DNA of 26,100 nucleotides, from positions 1 to 26,100 of the forward strand of contig CAMNBU010000032.1 in assembly GCA_946533395.1 (NCBI GenBank), in the 5' to 3' direction. The DNA comes from UBA4292 sp002395865. GTDB lineage: Bacteria; Bacillota; Clostridia; Lachnospirales; Lachnospiraceae. Under the pieces are notes generated by a model. That model did no database searches. It was not told the origin of the DNA and saw nothing but the letters and a program-made list of their open reading frames with translations. The position numbers and the translations under genes are program-made. This document shows, in pieces, positions 1 to 8,600 of this stretch (the first letter of the stretch is position 1; every line of letters starts with the position of its first letter).

Positions 1-1589
1 AGAGGGTTGTTCTGATCCATGAACTGCGACAGCTGGGAGCTTCCGAAGAACTCCTTTACATTGGCAGTTACGGGCTTGATATTGATGAGCGACTGCTCGG
101 TGATCTCATCGGGGTTCTGTGTACCCATCCTCTCGCGAACGAGTCTCTCAAGTCTTGTGAGACCGATGCGGTAGGTGTTCTGAAGGAGCTCACCCACGCA
201 GCGGATACGTCTGTTGCCCAGGTGGTCGATATCATCGTATGATCCGATGCCTGCGTCGAGGTTCAGACAGTAGTTGATGGAAGCGACGATATCCTCCTTC
301 GTGATGTGCTTCATCACGAGTATGTTCCTGAAATCGTCTGCCAGCTCCTCGAGCTTCCTCTTGGTGGAGGGCTCGTCGGGATCGCACTCCGCGAGGATCT
401 TCTCCCTGTCCTCCCTGTAGCTCTTGAGCTCGGAGAGGTTCGGATAGTAGACCTTCATGATATTGCCGCTCTCATCGTACAGGCCGATCTCGTCGAGCTC
501 GCTCTGCTCCATGTAGATAGCGGGATTTACCATCATGTTGGAGATGACCTTCACAGGCCTCTCCTCGGTCTGGATGTATACAAAGGGAATAGCCGAGTCC
601 TGAATGCGCTCCGCCATATCCCTGTCGAGCTTCGTTCCCTTCTCGAAAAGGATCTCGCCTGTCTCCATGTCCATGACATCCTCTGCGAGCACCTTATCCT
701 GAAGTCTGAAGCGGAAATTCAACTTCTTATTGAACTTGTAACGGCCGACCTTAGCCAGATCGTACCTTCTGCTGTCGAAGAAGGTATTGTTCACATAGGT
801 CTCTGCGGAATCCACAGAAAGAGGCTCACCGGGGCGGACTCTCTTGTAAAGCTCGAGAAGACCGGACCTTCTGTTGTCCGAAGGGTCCTTCTCGAAGGTA
901 GCGTAGAGCTTCGGCTCCTCACCTAAGAGATCGATGATCTCCTGGTTCGTGCCCCATCCGAGGGAACGCAGAAGAACCGTAACAGGCACCTTCCTGTTGC
1001 GGTCGACGTGAACATAAAATACATTGTTTGAATCGGTCTCGTACTCAAGCCATGCGCCGCGGTTAGGAATGACCGTCGCGCTGTAGAGCTTCGTACCCAC
1101 CTTGTCGTGCGCTATATCGTAATATATACCGGGGGAACGAACGAGCTGGCTGACGATAACTCGCTCAGCTCCGTTGATGACGAAGGATCCCGTCTCTGTC
1201 ATGAGAGGGATATCTCCCATGTATACAGACTTCGCGGCGCCTGTCCTGTCAATGATCTGGCCGTTCTCATCCTTCTTCGTGAGCTTCACGTCAACGTAAA
1301 GAGGCGCCGAATATGTGGCATCCCTTTCCTTGCACTCGTCAATGGTATACTTCTTCTTCTCTTCGCAGACTCTGCAGTCCTCAAATGAAAGAGTCATATT
1401 TCCGTTGAAATCGCTGATGGGGAAGATATCCTTGAACACTTCCTTCAGACCGATCTCACGGAACCACTTGTATGAAGCCGTCTGGACCTCAATAAGGTTG
1501 GGCATATCAGAGAGATCTTCATCTCTTCTGGCGTAGCTCATTCTGACATTCTTCCCTGATCTCACAGGTCTAAATCTGTTTTTTTCCAT
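1..1589 (-). CDS. rpoB: RNA polymerase beta subunit, N-terminal part (cut by window edge)
   Basis: This is the first 529 codons of the RNA polymerase beta subunit, a catalytic core subunit. The translation begins MEKNRFRPVRSGKNVRMSYA and contains typical beta-subunit blocks such as MPNLIEVQ..YKWF near residue 35, RVIVSQLVRSPGIYYD and RLVRERMGTQNPDEIT. The gene runs off the window inside the rifampicin-resistance determining region: the last readable residues are SSQLSQFMDQNNP, and the positions equivalent to E. coli Q513 and D516 are the sensitive wild-type residues. The ATG at 1587-1589 matches the usual start of clostridial RpoB; its Shine-Dalgarno is only a loose GGGGTG about 9 bases upstream, and an in-frame GTG lies 12 bases further upstream. 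It is preceded by its own promoter and not by rplL, so it is not obviously in the usual rplJL-rpoBC transcript. Identity is certain; only the exact start has some doubt. Confidence 0.97.
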   Translation of the reverse strand, partial: MEKNRFRPVRSGKNVRMSYARRDEDLSDMPNLIEVQTASYKWFREIGLKEVFKDIFPISDFNGNMTLSFEDCRVCEEKKKYTIDECKERDATYSAPLYVDVKLTKKDENGQIIDRTGAAKSVYMGDIPLMTETGSFVINGAERVIVSQLVRSPGIYYDIAHDKVGTKLYSATVIPNRGAWLEYETDSNNVFYVHVDRNRKVPVTVLLRSLGWGTNQEIIDLLGEEPKLYATFEKDPSDNRRSGLLELYKRVRPGEPLSVDSAETYVNNTFFDSRRYDLAKVGRYKFNKKLNFRFRLQDKVLAEDVMDMETGEILFEKGTKLDRDMAERIQDSAIPFVYIQTEERPVKVISNMMVNPAIYMEQSELDEIGLYDESGNIMKVYYPNLSELKSYREDREKILAECDPDEPSTKRKLEELADDFRNILVMKHITKEDIVASINYCLNLDAGIGSYDDIDHLGNRRIRCVGELLQNTYRIGLTRLERLVRERMGTQNPDEITEQSLINIKPVTANVKEFFGSSQLSQFMDQNNP

Positions 1590-1696
1590 GAACGCTGTCA
1601 CCCCGTTTTCTATTTAAACTATCCGACGCCTGCAGAAAGTATCCTGAGCCGAAAAAACGCGCAAAATACCCCCTTGGCGGCAGAGATGCACACTAC

Positions 1697-1725
1697 AGAA
1701 TACCACACCGGCCTCCCCGTGTCAA
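1697..1725 (-). promoter_or_regulatory. SigA-type promoter of rpoB
   Basis: On the minus strand the -35 box is TTGACA (plus 1720-1725), followed by exactly 17 bases and a -10 box TATTCT (plus 1697-1702). Transcription would begin near 1690, giving a leader of about 100 nt before the rpoB ATG. No riboswitch or clear attenuator hairpin was recognised in the leader. Confidence 0.75.
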
Positions 1726-1789
1726 CAAGAAAATAAAATAAATTTTCTATAAAAAGTTTGGGGCTATTTTGGTTCCTCCTGGCAAGGAA

Positions 1790-1832
1790 AAGCCACCCAC
1801 AGCCGCAGAAGCCTGCTGTGGATGGCTTTTAT
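1790..1832 (-). terminator. Rho-independent terminator after the sortase operon
   Basis: Two 14-base arms (1790-1803 AAGCCACCCACAGC and 1815-1828 GCTGTGGATGGCTT) pair with one G-U wobble around an 11-base loop. On the minus strand the hairpin is followed by TTCCTT, a short interrupted U-rich run. It starts just after the stop codon of the 1833-2576 gene and separates the sortase unit from the rpoB promoter. The plus strand reads TTTTATT after the stem, so it may work in both directions. Confidence 0.75.
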
Positions 1833-2576
1833 TCAAACGTCCAAAATCGGTTTCAATCCGTTTACATCCCAAGTGAAATATTCGCACAGAAGGCTGAAGG
1901 CTTCGTCACTCATATCAAAGCCGGCAGAATATGCCGAGAGCCATCGGAGGTCCATATTTATTCTGCACTTGAAAACCATCCCGGACTCAAGTACAAAACG
2001 CAGTTCAGGTGAGGGTGGGCTCATCTTCGACAGATCGTTAACTTTTGAATTGTATGCATTACCGGCTAATAGTGCCTTTACCACCGGCTCTATGACTGCT
2101 CGTTCGGTTATTCTGTACTGGCCATCGACCAATATCATTACAGTATGTCCGCAATCAAGGTTGAAAATATCTGCAAGCTGTGAAAAATCCCCGTTTCTTC
2201 CCCTGAACACAGCGCTGACAAAGTCCAGTCTCACAAATTTGCCTCTGTGATTCATCACGATGACAGTCGTTCTGTCAGTGCACGTCTTATCCATGTACAC
2301 CGGAGCATCATATCCTACGCCACTTTTTACTGTTCTCCTATCCTCATCCGGAGAGACATAGTAAAAATCCGATGATCCAAGCAATTCTCCAACGCGATCG
2401 GCCGCGACCTCCTCCGTTCCGCCCCAGTAGTGACCATTCTTAAAGTCCATGGATACCATAAAAAGCTCAGGCGGTTCCTCTTCTTTATCATTCAGCAATA
2501 ATACTGCTATGATTATCGCCAGCACCGCCACAGGTGCGATATATATAGCTTTCCTTATGGTGCTTTTACTCAACAT
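1833..2576 (-). CDS. Membrane-anchored extracytoplasmic protein of unknown function
   Basis: This 247-residue protein is not recognised as a named family. It has a short positively charged N-terminus, one hydrophobic segment at about residues 10-28 (YIAPVAVLAIIIAVLLL) without a lipobox cysteine, and then a soluble domain that should face outside. The soluble part has two cysteines close to KTCTDRT and LDCGHT, and no motif I can assign. The start ATG (2574-2576) has AGGTGG four bases upstream, located in the 10-base gap after the sortase stop codon, so it is almost surely co-transcribed and perhaps translationally coupled with the sortase. A terminator follows immediately. By eye the DNA is more AT-rich than its neighbours. 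A role with the sortase, such as an accessory or substrate-handling factor, is inference from position only. Confidence 0.85.
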   Translation of the reverse strand: MLSKSTIRKAIYIAPVAVLAIIIAVLLLNDKEEEPPELFMVSMDFKNGHYWGGTEEVAADRVGELLGSSDFYYVSPDEDRRTVKSGVGYDAPVYMDKTCTDRTTVIVMNHRGKFVRLDFVSAVFRGRNGDFSQLADIFNLDCGHTVMILVDGQYRITERAVIEPVVKALLAGNAYNSKVNDLSKMSPPSPELRFVLESGMVFKCRINMDLRWLSAYSAGFDMSDEAFSLLCEYFTWDVNGLKPILDV

Positions 2577-2586
2577 TTCACCACCT

Positions 2587-4023
2587 CTACGGCGTGTACC
2601 TGTCTCTGAGTATTGCAGACAGGATGTACCTGTCCACTGCGTCCTCCGTGCAGGTGTAAAGGGTCAGGATCTTGTCCTCCTCGGTGATGGTGACGCCGTT
2701 CTTGTACTGGTTCATCTCGGTGATCTTCTCGATGATGTCCGCGGGCTTGGATGTCGGGCTGAAATAAGGGCCGTAGGGCGTGCTCCTGAAGAAGGAGAAT
2801 ATCTCATAGACATATATCTCGCCGCGCATGTAGATGTAGATGTACTTGTATGTACCACCGTATATATAGTCCTTGTAGCGGAGCAGTCCGCCGAACATGG
2901 AGCCGTCTTTGCGGTCGTGTCCCCAGATGACCGAATTGAAGCTGCCCAGAGGGTCGTCGCGCTTCGTCCTGAAATCGAAGCAGATGGCGCCGGCCATATT
3001 TTCGGTGTTTCTGTAGGTGTAACGCAGATAGTGCTCATTGTCCTCGCCAAGCACTACCGGATATTTGATGGAGGTGTCGTCCGAAGCGCCTGGTATGTAG
3101 AGATAGCAGACATAGTCGGAGTTGACACTCTTGAAATACTCCTCGTCGACAGAGAACTTGATCCTCGGGACCACATCCCTCGCGGGTCGAACCACATGTG
3201 ACTCGCCGCTCTCGTCGGTCTCGGTCTCAGCGGGAATGGTCTCGACAGGCTGCGTCTCGCCGTTTGCGGCGGTCGTTGCTATGGGAAGGGGCTCGATGAC
3301 CACGCCTCCCTCTTTCTCCATGTCGCGGTATTCCTTGCCGCTGCTGTAATACCCCCAGCCGTAAATGGCCAGGCCGGTGCCCGCGTACACGAAGGCACCC
3401 AGAGCCACGCAGAATACGATCTTGCGGATGATCTCACTAAAGAGAGCACCTCCGCGAAGCCTCTCGCGAACTGGCGCGGCAGGGGCGGTATTCGCCTCCA
3501 CGATCTCGGAGGAAGTCGCCTCCACGATCTCAGCGGACGAAGCCTCCACTATCTCACCGGATACCGTCTCAATGACCTCTGTAGATGCTGCTGCCTCCAC
3601 CTGTGTGGGTTCGGTCACTGACAGCTCGGTACCGGTCTCCCCGGCAGCTGCAGTCTCTTCAGCCACAGCAGGCTCTTCAGCCGGTGCGGGCTCTTCGGAA
3701 ACGACTGCCTCTTCGGTTGGTGCAGTCACCGGTGCCGCTTTTTCTGCGGAAGCAGTTGCCGCCTCTGCAGCCTCCTTCACCGCAGCCCCCTTCGCCGCTG
3801 CCAGCTCTATGAGCATCCTCTCGCGCTCTCTTCTGGCCTCGTCGAGTGCTGCCAGAGCCTCTGACCTCGCGCGCTTGGCAGCCTCCTCTGCCTCGCGTGC
3901 CGCTGCCTCGCGTGCTCTCGCGGCCTCCTCGGCCTCCCTCGCGGACTTCGCCCTGTCGTCTATCTGACCCGCGTATTTCTCTACCAGAGATTTTTTGATC
4001 GCTTTCTTTTTCTTCTCTGCCAT
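2587..4023 (-). CDS. srtB: Class B sortase with long cytoplasmic coiled-coil N-terminus
   Basis: Sortases are membrane cysteine transpeptidases that cut a C-terminal sorting motif and attach the protein to the cell wall or to another subunit. The C-terminal domain (about residues 285-478) carries the catalytic triad: His369 in VIWGHDRKDGSMFGGL, Cys458 in LTLYTCTED and Arg465 in DRY. The GHxxKDGSMF block is typical of class B. A single membrane segment spans about residues 202-224. Before it lies an unusual 200-residue cytoplasmic region: a Lys-rich start, an Ala/Glu/Arg coiled coil (about 20-95), an Ala/Glu/Thr/Pro-rich linker, and three 8-residue repeats of the xEIVEAxx type at 157-180. Class B sortases are usually about 220-300 residues, so this one is nearly twice as long. 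The ATG is preceded by AGAAAGAGAAACTT, a modest ribosome site. The next gene starts 10 bases after its stop. The substrate cannot be read from the sequence; the sorted proteins near 10-11 kb are candidates only. Confidence 0.92.
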   Translation of the reverse strand: MAEKKKKAIKKSLVEKYAGQIDDRAKSAREAEEAARAREAAAREAEEAAKRARSEALAALDEARRERERMLIELAAAKGAAVKEAAEAATASAEKAAPVTAPTEEAVVSEEPAPAEEPAVAEETAAAGETGTELSVTEPTQVEAAASTEVIETVSGEIVEASSAEIVEATSSEIVEANTAPAAPVRERLRGGALFSEIIRKIVFCVALGAFVYAGTGLAIYGWGYYSSGKEYRDMEKEGGVVIEPLPIATTAANGETQPVETIPAETETDESGESHVVRPARDVVPRIKFSVDEEYFKSVNSDYVCYLYIPGASDDTSIKYPVVLGEDNEHYLRYTYRNTENMAGAICFDFRTKRDDPLGSFNSVIWGHDRKDGSMFGGLLRYKDYIYGGTYKYIYIYMRGEIYVYEIFSFFRSTPYGPYFSPTSKPADIIEKITEMNQYKNGVTITEEDKILTLYTCTEDAVDRYILSAILRDRYTP

Positions 4024-4061
4024 AAGTTTCTCTTTCTGTAACTAAAACCATTAGCTTATAT

Positions 4062-4085
4062 ATCCCCCGGTAGGAGCCGGGGGAT
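4062..4085 (-). terminator. GC-rich hairpin between fba and sortase, without U-tract
   Basis: A perfect 9-bp stem (ATCCCCCGG, 4062-4070, with CCGGGGGAT, 4077-4085) closes a 6-base loop. On the minus strand the next bases are ATATAAGCTAATGG, and on the plus strand AATAAAAAC, so neither side has a proper U-run. It may act as a weak terminator, an attenuator, or an mRNA-stabilising element at the 3' end of fba. No convincing separate promoter for the sortase was seen in this 91-base gap. Confidence 0.5.
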
Positions 4086-4114
4086 AATAAAAACACTCTT
4101 TAAAACTCGATTAT

Positions 4115-4978
4115 TCAGGCCTTTCCTGCAGAACCGAATGCCTTGCAAAGCTCAACTACCTTAGCTGTGATAGCGTCGCAGCCGGGCTTAAGTACCTTAC
4201 GGGGATCATAGCCCTTGCCCTTTAAGTCGCTGCCCGCCTCGATGTACTTACGTGTAGCAGCCGCGAACTCAAGCTGAAGCTCGGTGTTGATGTTTACCTT
4301 CGAAACGCCGAGGGTAACTGCCTTGTGTACCTGCTCGAAGGGGATACCCGAACCGCCGTGGAGAACGAGGGGCTTACCGTTTACGGCCTTGTCGATCTCG
4401 TCGAGTCTCTCGAAGTTGAGGCCCTTCCAGTCTGCCGGGTAAGGTCCGTGGATATTGCCGATGCCTGCTGCGAGGAAGTCTACTCCGAGCTCAGCCACAG
4501 CCTTGCACTCTGCAGGGTCTGCAAGCTCGCCGGCTGAAGCAACGCCGTCCTCTACGCCGCCGATACCACCCACCTCGCACTCTACGGAAATGCCCTTAGA
4601 GTGAGCCAGAGCGATGATCTCCTTGGACTTAGCCACATTCTCATCGAAATCGAAGTGTGAGCCGTCGAACATAACTGATGTGAAGCCTACCTCGATGCAC
4701 TTCTTGGCGCCCTCGAAGGTACCGTGGTCAAGGTGAAGAGCCACCGGAACGGTGATGCCCATAGCCTCGTAAAGGTTCTTTACGAGGTCTGCGACTACCT
4801 TGAAGCCGCCCATATACTTAGCTGCGCCCTCTGACACCTGGATGATCGTGGGGGACTGAGCCTCCTGAACACCTGCGAGGATGCACTTTGTCCACTCAAG
4901 GTTGTTTGTGTTGAAAGCGGGGATCGCATAGTGGCCGGCGTGAGCCTTCTCCACCATTTCCTTAGCTGATACTAACAT
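4115..4978 (-). CDS. fba: Class II fructose-1,6-bisphosphate aldolase
   Basis: This glycolytic and gluconeogenic enzyme interconverts fructose-1,6-bisphosphate with dihydroxyacetone phosphate and glyceraldehyde-3-phosphate in the cytosol, using a divalent metal (zinc). The 287 residues are the normal length for the family. Visible motifs are LHLDHG (residues 81-86: Asp84 is the catalytic acid and His85 a metal ligand), ECEVGGIGG near 133-141, GNIHG (His177) and LHGGSG (His207) as metal and phosphate-binding blocks, and NINTE at 229-233. The ATG has GGAGG eight bases upstream and a good promoter, so it is likely a single-gene unit strongly expressed, with possible read-through past the hairpin at 4062-4085 into the sortase. 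Identity is secure. Confidence 0.97.
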   Translation of the reverse strand: MLVSAKEMVEKAHAGHYAIPAFNTNNLEWTKCILAGVQEAQSPTIIQVSEGAAKYMGGFKVVADLVKNLYEAMGITVPVALHLDHGTFEGAKKCIEVGFTSVMFDGSHFDFDENVAKSKEIIALAHSKGISVECEVGGIGGVEDGVASAGELADPAECKAVAELGVDFLAAGIGNIHGPYPADWKGLNFERLDEIDKAVNGKPLVLHGGSGIPFEQVHKAVTLGVSKVNINTELQLEFAAATRKYIEAGSDLKGKGYDPRKVLKPGCDAITAKVVELCKAFGSAGKA

Positions 4979-5028
4979 GTATGTTTCCTCCGTATTGTAA
5001 ATTTGTCGGCGAAAGACCGCCGCGTGCT

Positions 5029-5056
5029 ATTATATACCATTTTTGGGCAAATGCAA
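5029..5056 (-). promoter_or_regulatory. SigA-type promoter of fba
   Basis: Minus-strand -35 TTGCAT (5051-5056), spacer of 16, -10 TATAAT (5029-5034). The transcript would have a leader of about 45 nt containing a small CGGCG/CGCCG hairpin (5007-5022) before the GGAGG ribosome site. Confidence 0.75.
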
Positions 5057-5083
5057 ATAGTATTGAGAGAGTTTTTTAAGATT

Positions 5084-5677
5084 TTATCTTTTCGCTTTTC
5101 GCACGAACAGTACAGCCGCCATCGCGTCCATGTACGCGGTCAGCGCGGATATGGTGTAGAGCTCGAGCACGGTGGTGATGATGGTGTACTTTATGAATAT
5201 CAGTGCCGCGCCGCCCAGTCCCACCACCAGAAAGACCATCAGTATCATTCCTGGCTTAGTCTTTAACTGTCTCACGGTGAGCAGTATGAGTGCTATCGCC
5301 ACGCACATCGGCGCGTTGAAGGAGCAGGCGATGTGCATATTAGATATGATCGAGTCGATGGCCTCGCGCTGGTAGGGCACGAAAACTCCCACCGAGAGGA
5401 ATGCTCCGGCCGCTATCGCAAAATACAGCACCGCCCCTGGCTTTCTGTCAGAGAGCTGCCACAGCATAAGCAGAAACGCCACAAATACCGCAGCAGTGAT
5501 GAGGCCCCATATGATGAGTTCTCTCTCGTGTCCGTCCCAGTAGCCCACCACGGACAGGTTGTATTTCGTCCAGTCGTTATACTCCCCCGTGCTGCCGAGG
5601 TGCGCGGTGTAATATATCAGATATCCCGCGCACACATTCAGCAAAGCAATAAGGGGGATGAAAAAACGCTTTTTCAT
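5084..5677 (-). CDS. Multi-pass membrane protein of unknown function, coupled to lacZ
   Basis: This protein of 197 residues has about six hydrophobic segments (roughly residues 6-24, 53-73, 81-100, 112-135, 142-165 and 168-190), short charged loops and a basic C-terminus (VRKAKR). I do not recognise the family with confidence; it has the general look of small integral membrane families such as DUF998 or FRAG1/DRAM, but no diagnostic motif was seen. The ATG at 5675-5677 lies 2 bases after the lacZ stop; a GTG at 5681-5683 overlaps that stop codon and is an alternative start adding two residues. Either way it is translationally coupled to the beta-galactosidase. Because of that a role in sugar uptake or sensing is tempting, but the protein is too small to look like a known sugar permease. 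About 105 bases downstream is the fba promoter; no clear terminator was seen. Confidence 0.85.
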   Translation of the reverse strand: MKKRFFIPLIALLNVCAGYLIYYTAHLGSTGEYNDWTKYNLSVVGYWDGHERELIIWGLITAAVFVAFLLMLWQLSDRKPGAVLYFAIAAGAFLSVGVFVPYQREAIDSIISNMHIACSFNAPMCVAIALILLTVRQLKTKPGMILMVFLVVGLGGAALIFIKYTIITTVLELYTISALTAYMDAMAAVLFVRKAKR

Positions 5678-5679
5678 GA

Positions 5680-8600
5680 TCACTTTATCAGACTGATGCC
5701 GAGGCTCCAGTCAAATTCCTTCTCGTCTAACCTGTACTGAGGAAGCAGCTTGGGTCCGCAGCTGTTCGAGCCCACGCCGCTCATCTTGTAGTCGATGCAC
5801 AGCTCCACCGCATCCAGCGGTTTAAGCTCCGTCCTGTGAGCCCTGTCCATAAGCTCTCTGATGCTGTAGCGGCTCGCGTTAAACTCCAGCGAATCGTCGG
5901 AGAAGAACTTCGCAAACCTCACTCCGTCGCCAACGGATATCCATTTGCAGCCCCAGCGGTGTCCGTTCTCCTGCGGCCTGATATAGGGCTCATAGAGCCT
6001 GTCCACGGTGGTTTCGAACACTCCCATCCAGTCCGCTCTGTGTTTGTCGCAGTAGTTCTCATACGGGCCGTAGCCGTAGTATTCCACTCTGTCGCAGTCC
6101 GAAGGAATGGTAAATCTCATGCCGAACCTTGGCAGATACGGGAGGTTCTCGCCCTTTAAGCCGTGGAACTTCATCTGCACATTTCCGACGGAGTCGAAGT
6201 ACCAGGCCATATTAAACTTCACCACAGGCCTGATCGCGTCAGAACACAGGGCGCCGCTCACTCTTATCACCGCCAGCCCGTTCTCCATCTCCGAGGAGGA
6301 GCTGTAGCACTTTATGTAGGTCCTGTCATAGCCCAGCTGGTAGGACCACTTGTTCTTTATCTGTATATCGTTATCGGTGGGCGCGCGAAGGATGTTCCAC
6401 TCCATCGGCGCACGCAGAAGCTCTCTTCCGGAGGCCGCGCGAACGGAGGTAAAGCCCATCACGGATGTATCGAACTCATACGCGAACTTGGTGCCGCTGA
6501 CCCTGTACACATCGGGCGCCGAAGCGACCTTCCTGACCCTTACGCTTCCGTCCCTCACGAGCTTCGGAAGCACGCTCTTCGTACTCTCGCACAGCATTAT
6601 CTGGTCAAAGCCGAGCAGATGTCCGGCAGGCACCAGCCCGTCGTCGCTCTTCGAGCGGTATACGAAGCGTATGTCCATCCTGCACCCGTCGGCATTTCCT
6701 GTGGCGATGACTGCCCCGGGGAGCTCGTCGACCTGCCCGCTCTTTTCCACCACGCCGTCTTTCGTTATCTCGTAGCTGACCTCTATATTCTCAAAGCCGA
6801 GGAACGTTCTGTAGTTATCGAAAGCAAATGTCGCAGTGCCCTCTCCTCCGGATACGAGCCTTGCCCTGACGGGGCGCCATACGTTCTTGAGCTCATAGAG
6901 CCCGGTGTGGGGCGTTCTGTCGGGATATACGAGACCGTCCATGCAGAAATTGCCGTCGTGAAGCTTTTCGCCGAAGTCTCCTCCGTAGAAATACTCGTCC
7001 TCACCCTTTTCGTTCCTGCCCATGTACACGCTGTGATCGCACCACTCCCAGATGAAACCGCCCGCGAAGTTGTCGTACTTGTCCATGAGCTGCTGATAGT
7101 CCCACAGGTCTCCGGGGCCGTTGCCCATGGCGTGGCAGTACTCGCACTGTATGAAGGCCTTCTTTTTCCCCTCCTCGCTCTCGCAGTAGTCTATTATCTC
7201 CTGCGTGCTCGCGTACATCCTGCTCATAAAATCGAGGGGACTCAGGTCCCGGTCATGCACGGCCAGATCGTACTCGCCTGTGGCGGGGTTCTTATCGTGC
7301 CACTCATATATACTGCTCTCATACTGCAGGAGTCTTGTTCGGTCGTAGTCCTTCACCCAGTGTCCGGCTCTCTCGAAGCATACGCCGTAGCCGCTCTCAT
7401 TGCCCAAAGACCATATGATCACGGCTGCGTGATTTTTATCCCTGTACACGTTTCTCCTTACTCTGTCGAGTATCGCAGCGGCAAAGGCCGGATCTCTGGC
7501 AATGAGTCCGTACTGGTTGTAGCCGCCACCCGCGAGCTCCACCACGCCGTGGCACTCTATATCGGACTCGGCGATCATGTAGAAGCCGTACTTGTCGCAA
7601 AGCTCCGCAAACCACGGCGCATTCGGGTAATGGCTGGTCCTTATGGCGTTAATGTTGTGGAGCTTCATGAGCCCCAGGTCCTCCATGACCTGCTGCTTCG
7701 AGATGGTGTAGCCGGTCACGGCATTCGAGTCGTGGCGGTTGACGCCGTGGAGCTTTATCTTCCTGCCGTTTAGATACAGCACACCCTCGCGCATCTCGAC
7801 TGTCCTTATACCGACTCTTTGGACGATGCTCTCCTCGTCGGTCTCTATCTCCAGGGTGTACAGGTCGGGCGTCTCGGCGCTCCAGCACCACGCATCCTTC
7901 AGTTCAAAGGTCACAGCCGCGTCGAACTCTCCGGCACCCAGCACCTTCTCCTCCATCACCCGTCCGTCGCGGTCGCGAAGCACCAGAGTCACCTGTTCAG
8001 GCTCCCCGGCGATATCCTCCAGCTTCACATTTATGCGGGCATTTTCCGCCACGCATCTGGTCTTTCCTGCTATGAACCGCGTTTCGACTTCGCCGTTTTC
8101 GGTGGTTATAAAGAAATCCCTCACATGGTTCTTCGGTCTCACGAGCACATACACATCGCGGAAGATACCGCTCATCCTGAGCTTATCCTGATCCTCGAGA
8201 TATGTTCCGTCGCACCACTTGAGCACGAGCACGGCAATGCGGTTTTTGCCCGCGTGGCACAGTCCGCTTATATCAAACTCACTCGTGGAATGTGACACCT
8301 GCGAGTAACCCGCGAACTCGCCGTTTATCCACACGTAAAGGCACGAATCCACTCCGTCGAAATTCAGGTACAGGCATCTGCCTATATCGTCCTGACTGAC
8401 ACTGAAGTCCCTCATATACGCGGCCGCAGGGTTCTCGTCGGGCACGTAGGGCGGATCGTACGGTATGGGAAACCTGACATTGGTGTACTGGTGCTTCCCG
8501 TACCCCTTGATCTGCAGGCACGACGGCACCTCTATATCGTCCGCGTCCTTCATGTCGAAGGCAGCGCTCACCCAGTCCTCGGGGAGCCTTTCGTACCTGC

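Noticed and set aside
2449..3967. Plus-strand open frames opposite the sortase gene
   Set aside because: Mirror images of the Ala/Glu-rich sortase coding region; Ser/Ala-rich translations with no independent support.
6163..7773. Long open frame (536 codons) on the plus strand
   Set aside because: It lies fully antisense to lacZ, whose protein is clearly recognised. Its translation is low-complexity and typical of the complement of a GC-rich coding frame.
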